Counted from the first letter of the stretch, positions 13,401 to 24,629 are shown. The stretch: DNA of 64,000 bases from Poa pratensis (GCA_947311845.1 CAMZMU010000041.1:115270731-115334730); one strand, 5' to 3'. Translations and numbers: made by a program. Notes: generated from the sequence alone by a model not told the origin.

Positions 13401-13850
13401 TGGGGTTCCGACGCTCCGGGGCCCCGCTTCGGTGAAACCCTGAATCCGCTGGAAAAACCCTAACGTTTCCGTCTACCCCATAGACGTGCGTCGAAAGGGG
13501 GTAGCCCAGTGGACTTTTTTGCTTGGTTGTGTTATGTTAGGCCATAGGAACATGAGAAACCAAAGTCTACCCCAAATCGACACACGATTCCATCCGGTTC
13601 GCCCGAAAGGGGAGTTTTCACCTCTAAGTGCAGAAACTCACTAGAGAGAAAGTGAAGCCGGTGATGTCGGTCACACGTAGGACTAGATTCTTGCACATTT
13701 ACAACACACAACACACTTGTATACATATGGTATGTCACAACCTAGGTTTGGGTGGGGGTTCCGACGCTCCGGGGCCCCGCTTCGGTGAAACACTGAATCG
13801 CTGGAAAAACCCTAATGTTTCCGTCTACCCTAACGTTTCCGTCTACCCCC
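4479..13850. repeat. Tandem array of a 352-353 bp unit, about 26.5 copies, inside CACTA-1
   Basis: The unit begins near CTCACTAGAGAGAAAGTG and repeats head to tail from 4479 to about 13850. Units are almost identical. Differences are mostly one-base changes in homopolymers (four or five Gs before TAGCCCAG; CGCCCG or CGCCG), plus a 7 bp deletion near 9488, a 3 bp deletion near 12132 and a degenerate last unit near 13750-13850. Each unit has one AAACCCTAA (the plant telo-box sequence), one GGGGCCCC palindrome and a small inverted repeat CGTCTA...TAGACG. The period is not a multiple of three, so the 64-68 codon frames recurring on the minus strand shift between units and are not a repeat protein. 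It behaves as an internal satellite seed. Confidence 0.95.
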
Positions 13851-13884
13851 TTGTAGGGAGCTGATGCCAACGTTGTGATGTCAG

Positions 13885-14654
13885 ATGAGTTGTGATGTGT
13901 CTCCCAAGGTTGTAACCGTAGAGTCGAGAAGTATGAGAAGTATGATGTGAATGGGTACCGCTTCCATACAGAGCATCACCAGAACAGTCGGCCTAATGCA
14001 AAGACTATAAATACCGGGGTCTTCACCAAAGGAGCCGGTAATTATGATTAATACGGAAGGTTACAGAACGTATATGAGCTGACGTTCAATAACACGAACA
14101 TATCACTCAAGCTTGTTGTGTTCAAATGCCACTGGTTCGACCCTGAGCATGGAACCAAAAGTACCCCTTGCGTTGGGTTAGTTGAAGTTAAGCCTTCAAC
14201 CACCTACAATGGATCCGATGTCTTTGTTGTGGCTCACCAAGCATTTCAAGTTTATTATTTGCCCTACCCATGCAAGAAAGAGGGACTAATTGGTTGGGAA
14301 GTCGTGTTCCATGTATCGCCACGTGGTAAGCTACCCATGCCCTCCGAAGACGATTACAACAACATTGACCCTAAAACATACGAGGGGATTTTCTATCAAG
14401 AGGAACAAACCTTTGGGGACTTTGGCATACAAGGTCTTGAGGACCGCGAGGACAATGAACAAACAGGTGGTGACGTAGTGGTGAATCTAAAGGATATAGA
14501 TATGCTCAACAAGTTACAGAGTGATAGTGATGACGATGATGAGCCTCCACCGTGCGAGGAGGTTCCAATATACAATACTCGTGATAGTGATGTTGATAGT
14601 GATGTTGATAGTGATGATGACAACCCAGGACTTAACTATGAGAGTGATGATTAG
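13885..14654 (+). pseudogene. 3' end of a Tnp2-type CACTA transposase gene (DUF4216 region)
   Basis: The plus-strand frame reads through the C-terminal part of a CACTA Tnp2 transposase: a segment like YDVNGYRFHTEHH, then YGRLQNVYEL, FKCHWFDPEHGTKS, and an acidic Asp/Glu/Ser-rich tail that ends at a TAG at 14652-14654. This matches the DUF4216-like region of the transposase in CACTA-2 (YDINGFTLYTEE, YYGRIEEIWEL). Two in-frame stops, near 13894-13896 and 14051-14053, precede the longest open part (14118-14654). The catalytic region is missing, apparently replaced by the tandem array that ends only about 35 bp upstream. It cannot encode an active transposase. It shows that CACTA-1 descends from an autonomous element by internal deletion. 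Confidence 0.85.
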
Positions 14655-15059
14655 GGGTGAGGGTATTTTATGTCCTTTTGCGTACTATTTACTTTTCAAC
14701 ATGCTTCTTCTTAACTGCATTACGTCTTTATTCTTATTTACTACATTTTTCAACATGCTTAAAAGTTTATCCTTTCTCAATGTAGGTGATTGACCAAGAT
14801 GAGCCAAGGCAAGGAATCATCGGCCTCGGGCTCTCGGGAGGTGTAGGATGTGTTCGGGTGTAGGGTGTGTGAATTCGAACTTGTTTGGAGTTTATATGAA
14901 TGCTTGGATGAATTTGAATCATGTTTGTGTCATTTGGATATGTATGTGGTGTTTTATTTGATGTTTCTGTGATGTTTTATAATTTGTGCAATTTTAATTG
15001 TATTTAAAATGCGCCAGAAACAAGCAGCAAAAAGTTTCAGAAACTGAAAATATGGTCAA
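14655..15059. other. Transposase 3' flank in CACTA-1
   Basis: AT-rich non-coding sequence, probably the 3' UTR and terminator region of the transposase remnant. No gene is recognised. Confidence 0.5.
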
Positions 15060-15467
15060 GTCTACGCCGACGGCATTTGCCGTCGGCGTAGTATGCTGCG
15101 GGGACGCACAGGATGGCGCCACGTCGACGCTGGAGGACCATATGGTCATCCTTACGCCGACGGCAAATGCCGTCGGCGTACGACTCCTCCCAGACGCACC
15201 GGATCAGCACACGTGGCAGCCTAGGCCGACGGCACTGCCGTCGGCGTATAGGTGGAGCAGACGGAGACGTTCGACGTCCGTTTTGTGGGTCCCACTTCAG
15301 ATACGCCGACGGCGACGGATACGCCGACGGCATTGTTCATACGCCGACAGCGTCCTACGCCGACGACTCTACGCCGACGGCCGCCGTCGGCGTAGGTCTA
15401 CGCCGACGGCGATCGTTGCTACGCCGACGGCGGCCCGCCGTCGGCGTTTTGACGGTTTCCCGTAGTG
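15060..15467. repeat. Right subterminal and terminal repeats of CACTA-1
   Basis: At least a dozen copies of the TACGCCGACGGC motif or its complement occur here. Several are arranged as near-perfect hairpins with 4-6 base loops (for example 15062-15091 and 15153-15181). The zone ends in the right terminal inverted repeat at 15467. The motif matches the left end, confirming that the two ends belong to one element. Open frames across it are shadows of the repeat. Confidence 0.87.
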
Positions 15468-15470
15468 ATA

Positions 15471-15944
15471 CTGACGTACAATGGCAATTACCACGACAAG
15501 TTCATGCATTACTCCTTTCTTTTATTATTACTTTGGTTCCTAAGGTCATCTCTTCGGGTTTCCAGCAGACGCGGCCACGCCTCTGCCTCATCGTAATGCC
15601 ACATCGCAAGTAAAAGATAACAATGAATATATGAAATAACCCAATAATTATCAGTCTCTTCTCACATTGTTGCCCGTTGCTCCTTTATAAGCTGGGATCA
15701 TGTCAGATGTCTAGATTACTTATGCAAAAAAAGCTGACATGGTTAAAGATGTCAGATATCAGATGTTGTGCTCAAGTACCGTGCGAGAAAGTCAATGTGA
15801 AGATAGCATAATATAGGTGGATGGTTTGGATAAATTAATGGATGTATCAGACACAAAATTCCCATTGGAGCTAATTCCTTCCGACAGTTACACATAGGAA
15901 ATCATGGTTAAAGGTTCTGATCGTACATTACCTAACTATATTAA
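15471..15944. other. Non-coding flank right of CACTA-1
   Basis: No gene or element end is recognised. It continues the sequence that was split by CACTA-1. Confidence 0.45.
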
Positions 15945-17650
15945 GGACAACCACAATAGAGCTCCCACAGCGATTCACTGTAGCTAGCTACAGTGGCGAG
16001 GGTACTGTTCTCTGCTACAGTGTTGACCAGTACCCCACAGCATACTGTAGCAACTACAGTTTTTTTTTTTTTTTGCAAAAATACTCGCGTTCTCCAAAAT
16101 TTGTATATATGAAATATATGCGCATCGACAAGTAAGTTCCACTCCCGTGAACGGTTTCGAGTTTTGTCGACTCTAACTTCTCAATTTTGATCCAACTTTG
16201 CACAAACATTTGACGAATTCTGTCAAATTTTTAACAGAAAAGTCCCCGCGTTTTCCAAAAATTATGTACACGAAATATATGCGCGTCGACGAGTAGGTTC
16301 CATTCCTGTGATCGGTTTTGAGTTTTGTCGACTCTAACCCCTCAATCTTGGATCCAACTTTCTATTAAGGACTACCAGAATAGAGCTCCCACAGCGATTC
16401 ACTGTAGCTAGCTAAAATGCCGCGGGTACTGTTCTCCGTTACAGTGTTGAACAGTACCCACAGCACACTGTAGCAACTACAGTATTTTCCCCTAGCAAAA
16501 AAAAAACCCCGCGTTCCGTCGACGAGTAGGTTCCATTCCCGTGATCGGTTTCGATTTTTGTCAACTCTAACCCCTCAATTTTGGATCTAACTTTGCACAA
16601 ACATTCAATTTTGATCCAACTTTGCACAAACATTTGACGAATTCTGTCAAATTTTTTACAGAAAAGTCCCCGCGTTTTCCAAAAATTATGTACACGAAAT
16701 ATATGCGCGTCGACGAGTAGGTTCCATTCCCGTGATCGGTTTTAAGTTTGTCGACTCTAACCCCTCAATCTTGGATCCAACTTTCTATTAAGGACTACCA
16801 GAATAGAGCTCCCACAGCGATTCACTGTAGCTAACTAAAATGCCGCGGGTACTGTTCTCCGTTATAGTGTTGAACAGTACCCACAGCACACTGTAGCAAC
16901 TACAGTTTTTTCCCCTAGCAAAAAAAAACCCGCGTTCCGTCGACGAGTAGGTTCCATTCCCGTGATCGGTTTCGATTTTTGTCAACTCTAACCCCTCAAT
17001 TTTGGATCTAACTTTGCACAAACATTTGACGAATTTTGTCAAAAAAAAATTACATACCCAAAAAACTGTTTCGAGTTTTGTCAACTCTAACTTCTCAATT
17101 TTAGATCCAACTTTGCACAAACGTTTGACGAATTTTGTCAATTTTTTGGCAGAAAAGTCCCCGCGTTTTCCAAAAACGAGTTCTGTCGACTCTAATTCCT
17201 CGATTTTGGATCCAACTTTGCACAAACATTTGACGAATTTTGTCAATTTTTTTCAGAAAAGTCCCTCGCATTTTTTTCAGAAAAGTCCCCGCGTTTCCCA
17301 AAAAATATATACTTCGTCAAATTTTTTGTAGAAAGGTCCCCGCGTTCTCCAAAATTTGTATATATGAAATATATGCGCGCCGACGAGTAGGTTCCACTCC
17401 CGTAAATGGTTTCGAGTTTTTTCGACTCTAACTTCTCAATTTTGGATCCAACTTTGCACAAACATTTGACGAATTCTGTCAAATTTTTTACAGAAAAGTC
17501 CCCGCATTTTCCAAAAATTATGTACACGAAATATATGCGCGTCGACGAGTAGGTTCCATCCCCGTGATCGGTTTCGAGTTTGATCGAATCTAACTCCTCA
17601 ATTTTAGATCCAAGTTCGCACAAATATTTGACGAATTTTGTCAAATTCGA
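15945..17650. repeat. Degenerate tandem repeat cluster, period about 423 bp with smaller internal repeats
   Basis: A block starting GAGCTCCCACAGCGATTC recurs near 15960, 16381 and 16807, giving a period of about 421-426 bp. Each block has short inverted pairs of CACTGTAG / CTACAG type. Within and after these blocks a second repeat family recurs many times down to 17650: AAAAGTCCCCGCGTTTTCC, GTCGACGAGTAGGTTCC and TTTGCACAAACATTTGACG. The frames on both strands here have no homology I recognise and arise from repetition. It may be a decayed transposon terminus or a local satellite; I cannot name the family. Confidence 0.75.
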
Positions 17651-18182
17651 ATTCAACTAGTATGGTTAAAGATTATAAACTTGGAATCTACAAATGATTT
17701 TAGAGATATAATCAGGGAACTAATCAACTGTCATCTACTCAGGGAAACACCCGGCCCTATTACGAACTGCTGTAATCCGATCTGCATAAGTATGTTACCT
17801 TCTGTACAGTTCCATCAGAAAGAAAGAAACCGGCGCAGGGAGATAAATGCCAGGCGCAGATTCCGCTCCCCGACATGGAGAATCGGCGACTAAGACGCCT
17901 GCTTCATAGGCAAAAAGGCCGCCGCGTACTCTTGCGTCATCGGCAAGAAGAATCGATGGTCGCGGCGGCTTGCGTCCTCCGCGCGTAGAATCGACTGTGA
18001 GGCTTGCCAACACGTTTAGCGCCAACAACGGCGGCTTGCATCCTCACTGTTTTCGTAGGCTGGAGGCGCAGAGGGTGGGACGCCGCTGGCGGCGCATGAC
18101 TGCAGCGTCGTCCCGGACGATGCGGCGTCATGGGTAGGGATGTAAATGGCGCCTAAACGGCAGCCGCGAATCCCGTTAGTTA
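17651..18182. other. GC-richer segment of unknown origin left of the TIR element
   Basis: No gene is recognised. Near its right edge (18135-18153) is TAGGGATGTAAATGGCGCC, which recurs in inverted and slightly altered form at 26362-26381, beyond the TIR element. Bases 18180-18182 (TTA) are the left target-site duplication of that element. Confidence 0.4.
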
Positions 18183-18192
18183 GACTGGCCAC

Positions 18193-18433
18193 TGTGAGAA
18201 ACAAACTGAATGATTGCAACTGTATATTTCATTGATCATCAACAGGGTATTTATACAGGAGGCTGCTGACTCTTGGCAGTGTCGGTTACAAGGGAAGAGG
18301 CGCCTGTAGGAGGCGCCTGTTCGGAGTGAACAGGCGTCTGCTACAGTAAAGGGCGTCCGTACGGACAGACGCGTCTGTACGTCGCTTTGGTCACTAAGTA
18401 ACTGCCATGGGCAGTTAGAATCTAATTCTAACA
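18193..18433 (-). repeat. 3' LTR of the copia element
   Basis: 241 bp, in element orientation TGTTAGAATTAGATTC...GTTTCTCACA. It lacks an 18 bp segment present in the other LTR between the two GGAGGCG motifs. The purine-rich tract AAGGGGAG lies immediately internal to it on the minus strand. Confidence 0.88.
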
Positions 18434-18443
18434 CTCCCCTTGA
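18434..18443 (-). other. Polypurine tract of the copia element
   Basis: On the minus strand the bases next to the 3' LTR read CAAGGGGAG, directly before TGTTAGAA. This is the expected plus-strand priming site and fixes the element orientation. Confidence 0.7.
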
Positions 18444-18530
18444 ACAAAGCTACGTCTTGTATGTATTGTATCCCTTGTATAATCTTGAGACTATTCTGTA
18501 TAGCCTTGATGATCTTAGAAGTTGACGATT

Positions 18531-19020
18531 TCTCCCCCAAAAACCCTGTGGGAAAAATATGAGGAGAGTAAAGTATGATATGTTGCTAAAACTCCTTTAA
18601 CCCGGTGGGGAAATAAGGAGAAAATGATGCAACATATGATTGTTATTGTCTCTTTGATAACTCATATGGGAAAACCTTAAAAAGGGAAACCCATAGCGAG
18701 TTTAGAGAACAATAAATATGCCTTGTATACTTCCTTTAAAAACCCCGGTGGGGAAAACAGAAGTATGACATATGATGTTTGAAATTCTCCCCCAAAAACC
18801 CTTTGGGAAAAATGTGAGGAGAATTGTATTTGATATGTTGTTAAAACTCCTTTAAAACCCAGTGGGAAAAGTAAGGAGAAAATGATACAACATATAATGA
18901 TTATTGTCTCTGTTAACTCAATATGAATGAAATCCATAGAGTTTAGAGGACAATAAATATGTCGTGTATACTTTCGTAAAAACCCCGGTGGGGAAAACAG
19001 AAAGTATGACATATGATCTT
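18531..19020 (-). repeat. Direct repeat, period about 255 bp, between copia pol and 3' LTR
   Basis: Two diverged copies start at about 18531 and 18786. Each contains CTCCCCCAAAAACCC, then TGATATGTTG with AAACTCCTTTAA, then TTATTGTCTCT and ATATG motifs. No coding frame covers them. The duplication lies in the 3' untranslated part of the element. Confidence 0.7.
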
Positions 19021-21990
19021 ATGTTGATACTACCTCATTAAAAACCTCATGAGAACCTGAAAAGTAAACTCATAAAGGGAAAAAGAGTGTAATATGATGC
19101 TTTGAACAGAATAGTTCAGGAAGATACTCCCCTGACTCTTGCAAATCCCGAAGCCGTCGCATACCAATCCCATGAATCATTTCTGGAATGTTATAGTTGG
19201 TAGAGACTTGGTGAATAGATCAGCGAGGATATCGCATGATTTTAATTGCAAGATGTTTATTCCCGACTCGTCATGAGTTTATGGGGATAAAACAATTTAG
19301 CGCAATATGCTTAACGATATTGCTCTTTATGTAACCTGTTTTGCATCTATGCAACATAAGCAACATTATCTGTGTAGATAATGATAGGTGATTCGAGAGA
19401 ACCAACACCACATGACTAATGTATGCGGTTTATCATTCCGTGAAGCCACATGTGTTAACATGAAGCATTGCATCTTAGAATGATCGTGGTAGTATAGTCA
19501 CCAGAGTCTATTTGAAGACATCAATGGAGTGACAATCTACCATGTATGTACACATTGTAGGATCATGTAAGTAGCCAATACAGTGTCTAAATTGGAGTTC
19601 AGATTTCTCCGAAATTGATACAATATGTCAAGATATTTGGTGCCTTGGAGATATCGAAAGATATTCTTGATCCCCTAACCAATTATGTTGGTAGGTCCAA
19701 TGGCATTGAGATATGGAACATTATGTGCCAACATCTCTTCTCCATCTTCCCATGGATCTTTCTCTACGTCTAGAGATCGAACAATCCCTAGGAGATGGAC
19801 ATGACTTGTCTATATCAAGTTTCTCCAATTTTCTGGATATAGGCATCTTAGTGTACCATAATACTTGAGTGAAGGTGCTCGAGTTGTAGTCCCAAGCAAC
19901 ATTTGGGTTTATCCAAATTCTTCATCTCAAATCCGTCTTTTAGATGATCACGTGTTTCGTCATTGTAGGAGTTATCCTTATATGACAAACACACATGGGT
20001 GATCATCATGTAGGAGTAATCCTTGTGTATAAGGAACTCACTACGTCGGTTGTACCAAAATATACCGACAACAATAAGATTGGAGTGACTTATTGATTTT
20101 TACACAATACATGTTGCATTTGCGTTTCGATTCGGACAGAGATTCCATCGGGAACCATACATGTCGGAATCTAGTGATCCACATGGATATGTTGTCACTA
20201 CACCTATCAACTGCAAGATAGATGATTTTGTACTGCCAATGATATATGTATCGGAACGAGATTTCACTCATGTCTGGAGAGTAGGTCTCGGATCTCTGCG
20301 GAAACCCGACCTTATGCTACAAGCCTTGCTTTCTCACCACCTGTATTTCTCATTCCGTTTCGGAAGAAAACACATTGAATAATCCCATAGGGAATTCATT
20401 TGGAAGAGCGAGGCTATATCTGCTTGGATTGCATCCTTTGATGAGTTCAGTCCTAGCAAGTGTGTTCACACTCTGCCATGGCCATGGTCTTTGGATCTGA
20501 ATCATTGTGAAGGTTGTTTGCAATCATACAAGAGATGTTTGTCGACAGTTGTAGGCTTTGGTTATATGATTCTCCAGAATCGATATAGTTGGAGCAAATA
20601 TCATGCACCCATGATGACTCTTCGTGATTTCCCAATACGCGTGAGTCTGGGTGTTCCGATGTCCCAGCCAGTGTGTGCAAGCTGGAGCTGGGGTTGTGGA
20701 GGTTTCCCTTCCACTGGGTGTATACTACCCATTAGGTGTTCATCAACGCAAGGTCGACTTGCATTTACTGATTTAGAGGATTTATCCTCGATTTCCTTTG
20801 TTGCTTTGTGAAAAGCTGGATCCTGGTAGAGGCCGTACTACTCCCCCTTTTTTATAAAACAGGGAGTTGAGTGGTTTTTATTGGTACCTCCACTCTTTCG
20901 GGCGCATTTCTAACCGGATTGAAGGATTTTGTAACACCTTTGAGATCAGTAAATGAATCTGGCAGGTTATTTGCATGTGTTGCAAATTTGTGAATCGAAC
21001 GTAGAGTCCGATTCTTGAGTACGTGGGTATGAGGAGGAACGTGAAGTCCCAATTGATTTCCTGGCATTCGATGTGGTACTTGAAATCTCCCCCTAATGCC
21101 TGGAAATAATCCTCCTTAAATATAAGCAATCAGCGTACTAGGCTATGAATACATCCCTTATGAGGGGTTCAAGGTACTGGGTTATCGACGGATATCTGTA
21201 CCCCACATAGATCCCTCATATGTGGGCCCATGATGTACGCTGCGGTGGTGAGATCGGTACGCGTGAAGCGCTTCCGAACTTACGCAGATGGGAAATGCTC
21301 GGAGGATTTCCACGTATCAATTGCAGAGGGGAAGTACTGCTATATGCAGTTAGTCAGTAGCAGCGTGTAAAACTGCATGACTCCAATGTAAAGTTGGTAA
21401 ATTGCAATTCATTAACATGGGTCGTGCAATGAGAAAATCCTTTTGATCAGAGACGAAACCAAAAACAATTGTGTATGGACACATAGGACATTGTGCTGAA
21501 CTTCGATCCTCGGAGCCATGCACAAAATAGTGGAGGCATGTGAAGAGAATTCTGCAACAATATTTGTCCATTCGAATTGCTTTAATTCGATCTTTAGTCC
21601 AAACAATGGTTGGTTGGGACCACAAATATCACCTTGAATGTGTTCAAGGGACTGAAGTGATCCATTGGCACAATAGTGCAACTAAATCTCATGACTAGGA
21701 AAGTTTAGCTCATGCAAAACATGACCGATGGAATTGCATTATATGCAACATGTGCTACGAGTTGGATGTACGTGTAGTACAATCCAGACAACAGAGGGGT
21801 ACATTTTCATATACTTGTTCCACATCCATCGGATTGGTACTCGTAGAAATCTATATATAGAATTGAAGAAGTTCCAATATGGAAATCTTTATCAGATATA
21901 TAGAATGTATGCAATCTTATTTATATCAGAGTGCTGATACAATATATACGTTCTATTACGAGAACACAAATGGACATTAATAAAACGACC
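19021..21990 (-). pseudogene. Decayed copia pol: integrase, reverse transcriptase, RNase H
   Basis: Read on the minus strand from high to low coordinate. Integrase pieces lie at 21681-21350: DICGPNQPL in one frame, with DRIKAIRMD and ARPMLMNCNLPTLHWSHAVL in another. A reverse transcriptase piece lies at about 20290-20050, with patterns such as EISFRYI, DSDIYM-like remnants and NMYCVKINKSLQS. The RNase H end lies at about 19330-19100, where the frame of the IHGIGMRRLRDLQESGE type closes the polyprotein. Between them the frames are broken by many stops and shifts, and no catalytic set is complete in one frame. The product would have been the copia polymerase/integrase polyprotein. A functional protein is very unlikely. 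Confidence 0.75.
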
Positions 21991-22008
21991 ACTAAGGAGA
22001 TAGTGGGA

Positions 22009-23003
22009 CTAGTTTAAGTCTCCAAACACTTTGGTTGAGGCGTGCTCAACCATCATGTTCTCCGTGCCTGTAGGGTCCTGTGACTTATGGAGAGTTATGG
22101 CGTTGCAAGGTCCAGTAGGAACATCTCGCGAACAAGCAGCTCCATTGGTGTCATCTGGAGGAAGGTTGAAGTTGGCTTCAAACCTTTTCCCTTGAGGTGC
22201 TTTGCATCCCTGGGATTGCTGATACAGAATAGCCAGATGCTTTGGGGTCTTGCACTTGTTAGTGAGATGCGTGTAGCAGCCGCACTTGTAGCAAAGCTTA
22301 GTTTTTTTTTCAAACTCATGCTTTGCGGTGCCTTTCCCACGGTCTGAGTTTCTAGGCTTCATGTTCCGGTTGCGCTTTTGCTTACCATTGAAGTTCGAAG
22401 GCTTGCCGTTGAAGGCAGCATCAAACTTTTGCCCGTTCGCGACATTCATATGAACTTCAGGTAAAGGTTGAGAACCAACCGGGCGTTGAGAGCCATTCTT
22501 AGCGAGCAGCTCATCATGCTTTTCAACCTGAAGTAATATGAATAACGTCGCAATAGACTTGGTAGTCGCGAGCACGGTACTGTTGCTGGAGGATCCTGAT
22601 CAGATGGAGCATAGTGGGTAGAGTTTTTCTATCTTATCCGCATCAGTAGGTTCCTTCCCACAAAAGCGCAGTTTGGAACTGATCTTATAAACCTCGTATT
22701 GTACTCCCCGACAGACTTGAAGTCCTGAATCGGAGATGTGTCCCAATCATGGAGTGCTTCAGGCATGACAACTGCCTTCTGCGGTCCATCCGTTTTAAGG
22801 GCCTGAAACAAGGTACTGGGGAGTTCTTCCTCCAAGTAATCAGACTTGAGATCTGGATGAGCATGGTTCCTTATGATGTACAAAGCATCATATTTTTGCT
22901 CATCTGTCATCGGCGTGACTCCAGCCGGGAGTGAAACATCCGGAGCTTGGATTGCACGCACTAACCACGGGACGCAAGGGCGATCTTTATGTCCATGACC
23001 CAT
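22009..23003 (-). pseudogene. Copia gag with CCHC zinc knuckle, frameshifted
   Basis: Two minus-strand frames make up the capsid/nucleocapsid gene. The upstream frame (23003-22629) starts MGHGHKDRPCVPWL and includes a YDALYIIRNHAHPDLK-type segment typical of copia Gag. The downstream frame (22575-22009) carries the nucleocapsid knuckle C-Y-K-C-G-C-Y-T-H-L-T-N-K-C, a CX2CX4HX4C motif at residues 95-108 of that frame. The two are in different phases, so at least one indel lies near 22580-22630. Gag packages the element RNA in cytoplasmic virus-like particles. The ATG at 23001-23003 is chosen because no homologous sequence is visible upstream in that frame. Confidence 0.75.
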
Positions 23004-23446
23004 TTAGGATAGTTGTGGCTGTTGAGAGCAAGTGCATAAAACTCTCGAGCCATCGTTTATCTATATGGGTAAACCAGAGAATATTAATTTCCATTTGGTA
23101 AATTAAAATCCATCATGGTTATGTCGTAATGAACGATGCAAAATATAGAAGTTTCAAGAAGTGGACTTGAACTCATTAGTGTGAACCTCAAATTGTTAAG
23201 TATGACACGTTGTAGATAATCTTAAAAAGAAATTTTGAAGTAGATCTAGCAGCATTAGCGGAGTATAAGATACTCACACTTCGAATGCCTTATGTCATAA
23301 CTTAATTAAAATGTATGGGAGAGCACATTGGCAATCATAATGTCAAAAATGACAAAATGTAGGCTTAAACAGTAGCGGTAGATAAATCTACATACTACCT
23401 CATGATCCCAAAACATCAATTCGAAGAAATCACTTTAAATTTTGCA

Positions 23447-23742
23447 TCTATATTTGCAAGAAATTGAAAATCTCAATTACAAATAGACATGTTAATCTCA
23501 ACATGTGTCAAACATGGAAATATATACATATCTTTAAATGATTCCGGAATACATCATACTCGACAGAGAAAAGGTACTATAGAGGTATTAAATTTATATT
23601 TGCAAGAAATTGAAAATCTCAATTGCAAATAGACGTAATTAATCTCGACACGTGAAAAACGTGGAAATATATTACATCAAATTAGGATCTGGAATATATC
23701 TGTACTCAACAGAAAACAGTACTGAAATAGATGTACTGAATT
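23447..23742. repeat. 146 bp direct repeat in the copia leader
   Basis: Two copies begin at 23451 and 23597 with TATTTGCAAGAAATTGAAAA, continue with AATAGAC, AATCTC, ACATGTG/ACACGTG and GTGGAAATATAT, and include paired CTCGACAG/CTCAACAG segments. They are AT-rich and non-coding. Confidence 0.75.
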
Positions 23743-23842
23743 AACATGTCTAAAACAGACTAAATACTGCTAGAAAGCAACTGTTAAACGACTGATTTGC
23801 AAATATGCCAATTTAAAGGATCAAATAAGCAAATATGAGTGG

Positions 23843-24617
23843 ACAGCTGGTGGCCAAGTACGCATGCAGATGGGCCGACAAAGGCAGCCATCGCTAATAC
23901 TAATATGGTCAAACGAGTGGATAAAGAAAGCGACCGGGGAAAGAAATCCCCAGGAGGTCGATCCCCAATCTCGCGATTCGACCGAGACGTAGGCCACCAC
24001 TGCCGCATCGCAGGCGATGGGAGAAGCTCCCGCCACGCCCTTCCTCATCGGAGGAGCCTCTGGGAAGGAGGATGCTGGCCGCGACGCCGTTGGAGGCGCC
24101 GTTCAAGAGCCCGAGCGCCGTGGGGCGCCATGTGCCGGAGCGGCTGCTCGACGGCGGGCTCGCCATCGGGATGCCGAGGGCCAAGAGGCGGCAGCGAATC
24201 CTCGCGCGGCGAAGGCGGAGGAGTGTCCGGCGTCGGGGACGGCAGGCGTGGCGCGACGACATCAACGTCGACAACCGAATGGTTGGAGGAGCCGTTCGCG
24301 CCGGGATAGAAGACGAAGGAAGACACGATGGTCAGTGCCGAGACGAAGGCGAGGGCATCGCCATCCCGCACCAGCGTGCGGGGTTCGTCCAGAAGGCGCG
24401 CCGCCATCGCCAACGTGGGAGCAGGGTGCCGGCTTCGTCTTCAACAACCGCAGGGGTCGGAGACGGCCGGCGGCGCGCCCACGACTGCGTCATCGTCGGC
24501 GACCACAATCTCGTCCTCCAAGTCGAAGGAACAGGGACATGAGGCGTCCAGGCATCTTTCTTCTTACCTTTGCCTGTCTTTCTTTTCCGGCGAGTTCGCG
24601 CTCTATTGGAGAGCAAC
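23843..24617 (-). other. GC-rich block between copia primer-binding region and gag; possible captured sequence
   Basis: Composition changes abruptly from AT-rich (23060-23840) to strongly GC-rich. On the minus strand several long frames overlap. One at 24413-24045 encodes ARLLDEPRTLVRDGDAL followed by a proline/arginine-rich segment; another runs into the LTR. None matches a retroelement domain I know. The position in the leader, the GC content and the length without copia homology fit a transduced piece of a cellular gene, but the source is not recognisable. It could also simply be a GC-rich leader. Confidence 0.4.
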
Positions 24618-24629
24618 GGGCTGATAACG
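24618..24629 (-). other. Putative primer-binding site of the copia element
   Basis: Next to the 5' LTR the minus strand reads CGTTATCAGCCC. It shares TATCAG with the usual initiator-methionine primer site of copia elements but starts differently, so the assignment is tentative. Confidence 0.45.

Larger units (their letters stand above)
3988..15467 (+). mobile_element. CACTA-1: non-autonomous CACTA (En/Spm) transposon, complete ends
   Basis: The left end begins CACTACGGGAAAGCC and the right end is its approximate inverse, GGTTTCCCGTAGTG. Both are flanked by a perfect 3 bp duplication ATA (3985-3987 and 15468-15470), as expected for the CACTA superfamily. Inside each end are many copies of a palindromic subterminal motif, TACGCCGACGGC and its complement. 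The 11,480 bp body holds three parts: the left subterminal zone, a 9.4 kb tandem array, and on the right the 3' end of a Tnp2-type transposase gene. Most of the transposase and the second CACTA gene are absent, so movement would need a transposase supplied in trans. Confidence 0.93.

Noticed and set aside
4725..13738. Recurring 64-68 codon minus-strand frames in the tandem array, suggesting a multi-copy small protein family
   Set aside because: They occur once per 353 bp unit, a period not divisible by three, lack any domain and simply echo the DNA repeat.
4479..13850. CRISPR-like regular spacing
   Set aside because: Units are 353 bp and identical throughout, with no short repeats separated by unique spacers.
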